From: Solirubrobacterales bacterium
GTDB taxonomy: Bacteria > Actinomycetota > Thermoleophilia > Solirubrobacterales > Solirubrobacteraceae
Length of the DNA: 10,448 nt
Direction of reading: 5' to 3'
Assembly: GCA_025964075.1 (NCBI GenBank)
Contig: JAOPZQ010000452.1
Location: 1 to 10,448 of the forward strand
Below the pieces are notes generated by a model that did no database searches, was not told where the DNA came from, and saw nothing but the letters and a program-made list of their open reading frames with translations. Below are positions 1 through 4,038 of this stretch, one piece after another; positions within the stretch are counted from its first letter, which is position 1, and every line of letters starts with the position of its first letter. The translations under genes were made by a program, and so were the position numbers.

Positions 1-219
1 CACCAGCCCGCGCCGCAACACGGCGAGCGGGCGGACGATCGTCTCGATGCCGTCGGCGGCCAGCGCCGGCGCGAGCTCGCCGGCGTAGGGAAGGACGACC
101 AGCGGGCGGTAGCGCTCCGGGTCGAGCCCGTTCGCCATCAGCCGGAGCTGGCGATCCGAGCCGTAGCCGTCCGCGGAGGAGTGGACGTAGAGGACGGTGC
201 GGGCGCCGGTGGCGCTCAG
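1..219 (-). CDS. Glycosyltransferase family 4, N-terminal fragment (runs off the window)
   Basis: The reverse strand reads open for 73 codons from position 219 to the window edge. The product contains VLYVHSSADGYGSDRQLRLM, then a segment reading GLDPERYRPLVVLP and ending in PLAVLRR. This is the usual N-terminal Rossmann half of GT-B fold, family 4 glycosyltransferases: beta-1, a glycine-rich acceptor loop, and 'PLVVLP' on beta-2. The family transfers a sugar from a nucleotide-sugar donor to cell-surface glycans or lipids, and the donor-binding C-terminal half lies outside the window. There is no in-frame ATG, GTG or TTG near the expected start. The best start is CTG at 219-217, whose last two bases overlap the TGA of the upstream gene (CTGA), with GAGG about 10 nt before it. 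The first in-frame ATG, codon 29, would delete beta-1. Family assignment is fairly sure; the start and the acceptor are not. Confidence 0.72.
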   Translation of the reverse strand, partial: MSATGARTVLYVHSSADGYGSDRQLRLMANGLDPERYRPLVVLPYAGELAPALAADGIETIVRPLAVLRRGLV

Positions 220-1115
220 GAGACGCCGACCTCGACGGGCAGCGGCTCGGCCGGCGCCTCGGGGACGACATCGGGGTGGAGCAGGTGCGCGAGCAGCTCG
301 AGGCCGTCGATCAGCCGCAGGCCCGGGCGGGAGAAGTAGGCGGCGGCGTCGACGGCCACGACTTCGCCGGCGCCGAGCGCCGCGAGCTCCCGCTCGTGCG
401 CGAGCGCCTCCTCGCGCGCGCGGGCGGCGTCGTAGCCGCAGGGCATGACGACGACGAGGTCGGGCTGCGCCGCTCCAACCTCATCCCAGCCGTGCACAAC
501 GGATTTCTCTCCGGCCATCCCGAGGACGTCCTCGCCGCCGGCGAGGTCGATCAGCTGCGGCGTCCAGTGGCCGGCGACGAACACCGGGTCGAGCCACTCG
601 AGCGCCGCCACCCGGGGGCGGCGGCGGCCCCGCACGGCGAGCTTGACGCGGTCGATCCGGCGCGCGGCGTCCTGGACGAGGTCCACGCCCGCGTCGCGGA
701 CGCCGGTCGCCTCGGCCAGCGTGCGCACGTCGCCGAGGACCTCGCCGACCGTGCTCGGGTCGAGCGCGACGACCTCCGGATGCGAGTCGAGGCGCTCGGC
801 GACCGCGCGCACGTCGTCGTAGGAGACGGCGCACACGGCGCACAGCGCCTGCGTGACGATCAGGTCCGGACGGAGCTCGTGGAGGGCGTCCTCGTCGAGG
901 CCGTAGATCGACTCGCCGCGACCGGTGCGCTCGCGGACCGCGGCGTCGATCTGCGCCGCGGAGAGGCCGGGCGCGAGCAGGTCGCGGGTAACCTTCGGAA
1001 GCGACGCGGCCGCCTCCGGGTAGTCGCACTCGTGGGTGACCGCGACCACCTGGGCGCCCAGGCCGAGCGCGAACAGGATCTCGGTCGCCGACGGGACGAG
1101 GCTCACGATGCGCAT
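216..1115 (-). CDS. BtuF-like cobalamin/periplasmic-binding-fold protein lacking a signal peptide
   Basis: The 299-residue protein begins MRIVSLVPSATEILFALGLG, the N-terminal hallmark of the class III substrate-binding fold (Periplasmic_BP_2, the BtuF/FepB type). It continues with THECDYP (28-33), TQALCAVCAVSYDD (89-101) and EWLDPVFVAGHW (173-184). Transported members of this fold carry a signal peptide or lipobox and deliver vitamin B12 or siderophores to an ABC importer. Here the conserved fold starts at residue 2, so the protein is probably cytoplasmic, and no permease or ATPase gene is adjacent. Cys30, Cys92, Cys95 and Cys226 could bind a metal or react to redox. The start was moved down from an in-frame upstream ATG (1343) because the extra 76 residues are antisense to the dehydratase gene. 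No SD is visible, but TATCCT lies 7 nt before the ATG. The glycosyltransferase follows with a 4-nt overlap. The ligand is unknown. Confidence 0.85.
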   Translation of the reverse strand: MRIVSLVPSATEILFALGLGAQVVAVTHECDYPEAAASLPKVTRDLLAPGLSAAQIDAAVRERTGRGESIYGLDEDALHELRPDLIVTQALCAVCAVSYDDVRAVAERLDSHPEVVALDPSTVGEVLGDVRTLAEATGVRDAGVDLVQDAARRIDRVKLAVRGRRRPRVAALEWLDPVFVAGHWTPQLIDLAGGEDVLGMAGEKSVVHGWDEVGAAQPDLVVVMPCGYDAARAREEALAHERELAALGAGEVVAVDAAAYFSRPGLRLIDGLELLAHLLHPDVVPEAPAEPLPVEVGVS

Positions 1116-1122
1116 GGGAGTG

Positions 1123-1128
1123 AGGATA
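1123..1128 (-). promoter_or_regulatory. Candidate -10 box of a leaderless promoter for the BtuF-like gene
   Basis: The minus strand reads TATCCT followed by 7 nt and then the ATG at 1115. This matches a TAnnnT -10 box placed so that transcription would begin at or very near the start codon. No purine-rich SD lies between. There is no clear -35 box. The box overlaps the ATG of the divergent dehydratase gene, so the two transcription units cannot be separated here. Confidence 0.42.
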
Positions 1129-1403
1129 TGACCTTGCTGAGCGACGACGAGATCGCGACCCGGCTCGAGGCCAGCGAATGGCGCCGCGAGGGCGCGGAGA
1201 TCGCCCGCGACTGGCGGTTCAAGGACTTCGCCGAGGCGATCAGCTTCGTCAACCGCGTCGCGGATCGCGCCGAGGAGGCCAACCACCACCCCGACATCCT
1301 CCTGCACGGCTGGAACCACGTCCGCCTCACGCTGTCCACGCACAGCGAGGGCGGGCTCACCTCGGCGGACTTCGACATGGCGGAGAAGTTCGACCGTCTG
1401 TAA
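1128..1403 (+). CDS. 4a-hydroxytetrahydrobiopterin (pterin-4a-carbinolamine) dehydratase
   Basis: This 91-residue protein is of normal length for the PCD/DCoH family. It dehydrates 4a-hydroxytetrahydropterin to the quinonoid dihydropterin, recycling the cofactor of aromatic amino acid hydroxylases. It is a small soluble cytoplasmic enzyme. The signature EEANHHPDI (49-57) supplies the two adjacent catalytic histidines, His53 and His54. WNHVRLTLSTH (62-72) supplies the third, His72, followed by GGLTSADFDMA near the C terminus as in the family. The ATG at 1128 has GGGAG at 1116-1120 with 7-nt spacing. The start codon is only 12 nt from that of the divergent BtuF-like gene. No phenylalanine hydroxylase is visible here, so this copy may serve a distant hydroxylase or another pterin-dependent process. 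Confidence 0.93.
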   Translation: MTLLSDDEIATRLEASEWRREGAEIARDWRFKDFAEAISFVNRVADRAEEANHHPDILLHGWNHVRLTLSTHSEGGLTSADFDMAEKFDRL

Positions 1404-1422
1404 CCCATGGCGCGGGCCCTGC

Positions 1423-1428
1423 TACCGT
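1423..1428 (+). promoter_or_regulatory. Candidate -10 box (TACCGT) upstream of the CNNM-type gene
   Basis: TACCGT lies 20 nt after the dehydratase stop and fits TAnnnT. The same eight bases, TACCGTGC, also precede the phosphoesterase gene at 8512. If used, it would give a leader of roughly 78 nt containing the upstream ORF and the hairpin at 1476-1497. No convincing -35 box is seen. Read-through from the dehydratase gene is the alternative. Confidence 0.3.
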
Positions 1429-1444
1429 GCTGATCGTCGCCTCC

Positions 1445-1516
1445 ATGCCCGACGACGACCCTTCCCGAAGTAATTGCGCTCGGCCCGTGCCGAGCGCCCT
1501 CGCTAGAGCGGCATGA
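1445..1516 (+). CDS. Putative 23-codon upstream ORF (leader peptide candidate) before the CNNM gene
   Basis: An ATG at 1445 opens 23 codons that end in a TGA at 1514-1516, overlapping the ATG of the CNNM-type gene as ATGA. The peptide begins MPDDDPSRSN and has later prolines (RPVPS). An acidic run bounded by prolines right after the start resembles the magnesium-dependent ribosome-destabilising leaders exemplified by enterobacterial MgtL, and the downstream gene belongs to a magnesium/cobalt-linked family. The CNNM ATG has no good SD of its own, which would fit translational coupling. Against this, the upstream ORF also lacks an SD, and Asp (GAC) and Pro (CCC) codons are common by chance at this GC content. 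A GTG at 1427 is an in-frame alternative start. Confidence 0.3.
   Translation: MPDDDPSRSNCARPVPSALARAA
1476..1497 (+). promoter_or_regulatory. Perfect 9-bp hairpin in the leader of the CNNM gene
   Basis: GCGCTCGGC (1476-1484) pairs fully with GCCGAGCGC (1489-1497) around a CCGT loop. It ends 15 nt before the CNNM ATG and lies inside the upstream ORF. There is no U-tract, so it is not a standard intrinsic terminator. It could control access to the CNNM start or act in attenuation. It would be melted by a ribosome translating the upstream ORF. Confidence 0.5.
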
Positions 1517-2841
1517 CGGCGCTGCTGATCGTCCTCGCGATCCTGCTCGTGTTCCTGAACGCGTTCTTCGTGATCGCGGAGTACTCGCTCGTGCGCTCGA
1601 GCAAGGGGCGGCTCGAGGCGGAGCTCGAGGAGGGCAAGCGCGGCGCGACGCTGGCGCTGCGCGAGCTCGACGAGATCGGGGACTACATCTCCGCCACGCA
1701 GGTCGGCGTGACCATGACCTCGCTGGGGGTCGGCGCCCTCGGCGAGCCGGCGGTCGCGCACTCGCTCGAGCCCGCCCTTGGCGGCCCGCTCGCCCACGGC
1801 GCGGCGGTGGCGGTCGCGGCGATCCTCGCCTACCTCGTCATCACGTGCGTCCACATCGTGATCGGCGAGCTCGTGCCGAAGTTCTACGCGATCGGGCACG
1901 CCGAGGGGGTGATGCGCCGCGTCTCGCGGCCGCTGCGGATGTTCCGGGTGCTCTTCCACCCGTTCATCGTCGTCCTCAACGGCATCGCCGGACGCATCCT
2001 GCGTCTCCTCGGCACCGACCCGGGCAAGCTGCGGGAGGACGGCGGCACGCCCGACGAGCTGAAGCGTCTGATCGCCGAGTCCTTCACCGGCGGGAAGCTC
2101 GACCCGAGCGAGGCCGGCATGCTCGTCGGCGTCTTCCACCTGCACGAGCAGGAGGCACGCCAGGTGATGACGCCGATCCCCGCGGTCGTCACCGTCGACA
2201 TCTCCGAGGACGTCGAGACCGCCCTGCGCCGCTGCATCTCGAGCGGGCACACGCGGCTCGTGGTGACCGAGGACGAGAACCGCGATCGCGTCAAGGGCGT
2301 GGTCCACTCGAACGCGCTGGCGCAGCTCCTCCTCACCGAGGGCCCGCACGCGTCGATCGAGAGCGTCGTGCGGCCCGCCCCGATCGTGCCGGAGACGAAG
2401 CCGCTCGACGACCTCCTCGCCGACCTGCAGCGCCAGCGCTCGTCGCTCTCGGTGGTCGTCGACGAGTACGGCCGGACCGCGGGCATCGTCACGGTCGAGG
2501 ACATCATCGAGGAGATCGTGGGGGAGATCGACGACGAGACCGACCCCGCGGGCGGCGCCGTGCGCCGGCTCGCGAACGGCGACTGGTTCGTGCGCGGGCA
2601 CGTCGCGGTCACGGACCTCGAGGACTACGGGCTCGAGCTGCCGGTGGACACGGACGCCTACAACTCGGTTGGCGGGTTCGTCTTCGCCCAGCTCGGCCGG
2701 CTGCCCCGGCGCGGCGACACGATCACCGCCAACGGCTACTCGATCCGCGTCGAGTCCGTGCGCGAGAACCGGATCGAGGCGGTTCGGATTCGCGAGCGAC
2801 GCCCGGCCAGCGCGACTTCGTTGCCGGACTCCGACAACTAG
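1513..2841 (+). CDS. CNNM/CorC-HlyC family membrane protein (DUF21, CBS pair, CorC_HlyC domain)
   Basis: The 442-residue protein has the full hemolysin C/CorC-like architecture. The DUF21/CNNM transmembrane domain covers about 1-165: a first helix at 2-22 ending in NAFFVIAEYSLV, a helix-rich stretch near 60-120 including GELVPK (118-123), and another segment near 143-165. A CBS pair covers about 205-335, starting near VMTP (218-221) and ending with VEDIIEEIVGEIDDE (328-342). A CorC_HlyC domain covers about 348-428 (DWFVRGHVAVTDLEDYGLEL). Family members are linked to magnesium and cobalt export or homeostasis, with CBS domains sensing nucleotides; the older haemolysin name is misleading. It would sit in the plasma membrane with its regulatory domains inside. 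The ATG at 1513 is preceded by only AGAG-type purines and overlaps the stop of a 23-codon ORF. It ends 114 nt before a strong terminator. Confidence 0.93.
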   Translation: MTALLIVLAILLVFLNAFFVIAEYSLVRSSKGRLEAELEEGKRGATLALRELDEIGDYISATQVGVTMTSLGVGALGEPAVAHSLEPALGGPLAHGAAVAVAAILAYLVITCVHIVIGELVPKFYAIGHAEGVMRRVSRPLRMFRVLFHPFIVVLNGIAGRILRLLGTDPGKLREDGGTPDELKRLIAESFTGGKLDPSEAGMLVGVFHLHEQEARQVMTPIPAVVTVDISEDVETALRRCISSGHTRLVVTEDENRDRVKGVVHSNALAQLLLTEGPHASIESVVRPAPIVPETKPLDDLLADLQRQRSSLSVVVDEYGRTAGIVTVEDIIEEIVGEIDDETDPAGGAVRRLANGDWFVRGHVAVTDLEDYGLELPVDTDAYNSVGGFVFAQLGRLPRRGDTITANGYSIRVESVRENRIEAVRIRERRPASATSLPDSDN

Positions 2842-2883
2842 GCGAGCAAGAATCTGCAAGTTGCGCTACGTTCCCATTGTCAC

Positions 2884-2953
2884 AACCGCGCCAGGCATCC
2901 ACATGCCGGCGGTTGAGGAGGAGAGACGGTGGATCGGGGTGGGTCCACCCGTC
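2884..2953 (+). other. Two 3'-UTR hairpins joined by a GAGGAGGAGA linker
   Basis: Hairpin A pairs AACCGC (2884-2889) with GCGGTT (2909-2914) and GGCAT (2894-2898) with ATGCC (2903-2907), with a small internal loop and a CCAC apex. Hairpin B pairs GACGGTGGA (2925-2933) with TCCACCCGTC (2944-2953), with one bulged base and a G-rich loop. The linker at 2915-2924 is SD-like (GAGGAGGAGA). Together with the adjacent terminator this could form a structured 3' end or a 3'-derived small RNA of about 100 nt. No convincing promoter for independent transcription is seen, and I do not recognise an RNA family. Confidence 0.4.
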
Positions 2954-2954
2954 G

Positions 2955-2990
2955 GAGCCGGCCCGCTCGTCGGGCCGGCTCTCTTTTATT
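2955..2990 (+). terminator. Rho-independent terminator of the CNNM transcript
   Basis: GAGCCGGCCCG (2955-2965) and CGGGCCGGCTC (2971-2981) form a perfect 11-bp GC-rich stem with loop CTCGT, followed directly by TCTTTTATT. This is a textbook intrinsic terminator for the plus strand, 114 nt after the CNNM stop. Confidence 0.92.
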
Positions 2991-3046
2991 GGGGTCAAGT
3001 CTTTCTTGTTGCGCTTCGCGGCAACGAGCAAAGACATCGACCCCAA
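2989..3046. repeat. 58-nt imperfect palindrome, REP-like element
   Basis: TTGGGGTC (2989-2996) pairs with GACCCCAA (3039-3046). GTCTTT (2999-3004) pairs with AAAGAC (3030-3035). CTTGTTG (3005-3011) pairs with CAACGAG (3022-3028) through one G-T pair. CGC-TTC-GCG (3012-3020) caps the stem. About 24 pairs form with only small bulges. Palindromes ending in GGGGTC/GACCCC and sitting between convergent genes resemble REP elements mobilised by Y1-type REP-associated transposases. That likeness is from general knowledge; only one copy lies in this window, so repetition is unproven. Confidence 0.55.
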
Positions 3047-3077
3047 CACAAAACCGGCCCGCAATGCGGGCCGGTTT
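3043..3077 (-). terminator. Rho-independent terminator of the 3-hydroxyacyl-CoA dehydrogenase transcript
   Basis: AAACCGGCCCGC (3051-3062) and GCGGGCCGGTTT (3066-3077) form a perfect 12-bp stem with loop AAT. On the minus strand the stem is followed by TTTTGTGTT, so it ends the leftward transcript about 90 nt past the dehydrogenase stop. It shares the CCGGCCCG core with the terminator at 2955. Confidence 0.9.
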
Positions 3078-3102
3078 CGTGCTTCTGGGAGGAGGTGCTG
3101 CT

Positions 3103-3153
3103 GTGAGGTACGTCGCACAGGCAGTATCGGCTCCCGGGATGAACTGCCACTAA
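3103..3153 (+). CDS. Possible 16-residue peptide with a strong SD
   Basis: A GTG at 3103 is preceded by GGGAGGAGG (3087-3095) with 7-nt spacing, the strongest SD in the window. It opens a 16-codon ORF, MRYVAQAVSAPGMNCH, ending in TAA at 3151-3153. It lies just beyond a minus-strand terminator and tail to tail with the dehydrogenase gene. I recognise no family. No maturation enzyme gene is nearby that would suggest a modified peptide, and no plus-strand promoter is evident. The stretch may only be the 3' UTR of the opposite gene; GGCAGT (3120-3125) and ACTGCC (3143-3148) can also pair on either strand. Confidence 0.2.
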   Translation: MRYVAQAVSAPGMNCH

Positions 3154-3168
3154 ACGGACCGTGAGAGT

Positions 3169-3969
3169 TCACTCATAGACGTAGAATCCGCGCCCGGCCT
3201 TCTTGCCGAGCGCGCCCTCGCGCACGAGCGCCCGGACCCTCTCCGGAACCGAGGCGCCGATCGCGTCGCCGATCGCCTCGGCGACGTCGAGTCCGACGAA
3301 GTCGAGCAGCGCCAGCGGGCCCATCGGGTGACCGGCGCCGAGGGTCATGCACGTGTCGACCTGCACGGGATCGATGCCGGTCTCCTCGGCGAGCTCGACG
3401 GCGCTGAACAGGAACGGGAACAGCAGGCGGTTGACGACGAAGCCCGGCAGGTCGGGAACCTCGACCGCGGTCTTCTCGAGCGCCTCGCACACCGCGAAGG
3501 ACCGCGCGCGGACGTCGTCGCCGGCTTCGGCGGGAAACGCCAGCTCGACGAGCTTCATCCGCGGCACGGGATTGAACACGTGCAGGCCGACGAAGCGCTC
3601 GGGAGCCCCGCTGGCCTGCGCGAGCTCGGCCACCGAGAGCGACGACGTCGTCGTCGAGATGACGGTGCCGGCGCCGGAGCCGCGGCCGAGCTGGGCCAGG
3701 ACGGCGGCCTTCGCCGACGCCTCCTCGACCACGGCCTCGACGAGGAACGTGGCTTCCGCGGCGAGCTCCTCGAGGTCGGTTACGACGCGTACGTGCGACG
3801 CGTTGACCTCGCCGCTGAGGCGGCCGCAGATGCGGTCGACGGAGCCTCGCGCCCGCTGGGCGGAGTCCTGCGAGCGGGCCCAGAGCAGGGTCTCACCGTG
3901 GCGCGAGGCCACGGCGGCCAGCCCGCAGGCGATGGTTCCGCTCCCGGCGATGCCGAGGCGCTCTTGCAC
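3169..3969 (-). CDS. 3-hydroxyacyl-CoA (3-hydroxybutyryl-CoA) dehydrogenase
   Basis: The 266-residue protein has the short monofunctional Hbd/FadB2 layout: an N-terminal Rossmann domain (about 1-172) and a C-terminal helical domain (about 173-266). It oxidises L-3-hydroxyacyl-CoA to 3-ketoacyl-CoA, the third step of beta-oxidation, or runs in reverse. GSGTIACG (9-16) is the dinucleotide loop. STTTSSLSV (105-113) holds the catalytic serine region. GLHVFNPVP (128-136) carries catalytic His130, LVEL holds Glu142, and FVVNRLL holds Asn180. GAGHPMGPLALLDFVGLD and KKAGRGFYVYE are typical of the C domain. After beta-2 it reads LLWARS (28-33), without the acidic residue usually expected of NAD-specific members. 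The GTG start at 3969 has AAGGAG with 7-nt spacing. It diverges from the thiolase gene, which performs the next step. Confidence 0.93.
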   Translation of the reverse strand: MQERLGIAGSGTIACGLAAVASRHGETLLWARSQDSAQRARGSVDRICGRLSGEVNASHVRVVTDLEELAAEATFLVEAVVEEASAKAAVLAQLGRGSGAGTVISTTTSSLSVAELAQASGAPERFVGLHVFNPVPRMKLVELAFPAEAGDDVRARSFAVCEALEKTAVEVPDLPGFVVNRLLFPFLFSAVELAEETGIDPVQVDTCMTLGAGHPMGPLALLDFVGLDVAEAIGDAIGASVPERVRALVREGALGKKAGRGFYVYE

Positions 3970-3986
3970 GTTCCGACTCCTTCGGT

Positions 3987-4000
3987 TGACTGGTCAGTCA
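3987..4000. promoter_or_regulatory. Candidate TetR-family operator between the beta-oxidation genes
   Basis: TGACTG (3987-3992) and CAGTCA (3995-4000) are perfect inverted repeats around a GT centre. The GACTGGTCAGTC core resembles operators of TetR-family repressors, including regulators of acyl-CoA metabolism. It lies just upstream of the thiolase -10 and within or beside the leader of the dehydrogenase, so a bound repressor could control both genes. No regulator gene is present in the window. Confidence 0.55.
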
Positions 4001-4005
4001 GCCGG

Positions 4006-4012
4006 TACAGTA
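4006..4012. promoter_or_regulatory. Symmetric -10 element (TACAGTA) facing both ways
   Basis: The seven bases read TACAGT on the plus strand (4006-4011) and TACTGT on the minus strand (4012-4007), both fitting TAnnnT. The plus -10 gives a leader of about 20 nt with GGAGG (4029-4033) before the thiolase ATG. The minus -10 gives a leader of about 30 nt with AAGGAG before the dehydrogenase GTG. A TTGACT at 3986 is only 14 nt upstream of TACAGT, too close for a normal -35. Confidence 0.45.
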
Positions 4013-4038
4013 AACGGACTCGACCCGCGGAGGCCCAC

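Larger units (their letters stand above)
2842..3168. other. Convergent intergenic region, 327 bp, rich in hairpins
   Basis: No conventional gene is seen between the CNNM stop and the dehydrogenase stop. From left to right it holds two 3'-UTR hairpins, a plus-strand terminator, a 58-nt palindrome, a minus-strand terminator, and a 90-nt tail with a 16-codon ORF. The region is clearly poorer in GC than the genes between about 2982 and 3055, where A and T runs occur. The longer open frames crossing it run through both terminators and are arginine-rich, so they are probably not coding. Confidence 0.85.

Noticed and set aside
276..1403. Long plus-strand frame opposite the BtuF-like gene
   Set aside because: It is the antisense shadow of a clearly recognisable minus-strand gene; only its end, from 1128, is the real dehydratase.
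1357..2859. 500-codon minus-strand frame opposite the CNNM gene
   Set aside because: Arg/Asp/Val-rich antisense shadow typical of high-GC genes, with no domain, against a very strong CNNM protein on the plus strand.
2925..2981. 6C-type small RNA on the minus strand
   Set aside because: The minus-strand loop of hairpin B is C-rich, but there is no run of six C's and the neighbouring hairpin has none, so the two-loop pattern fails.
2929..3153. A 74-codon frame starting GTG behind AGGAGGAG
   Set aside because: The SD spacing is good, but the frame runs through two perfect terminators and the REP-like palindrome, and the product is arginine-rich without recognisable fold. Kept only as the 16-codon end ORF.
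3087..3160. A selC or other tRNA-like fold after the minus-strand terminator
   Set aside because: No T-loop GGTTC motif, no acceptor-stem pairing and no CCA; the pairing seen is a single six-base stem.
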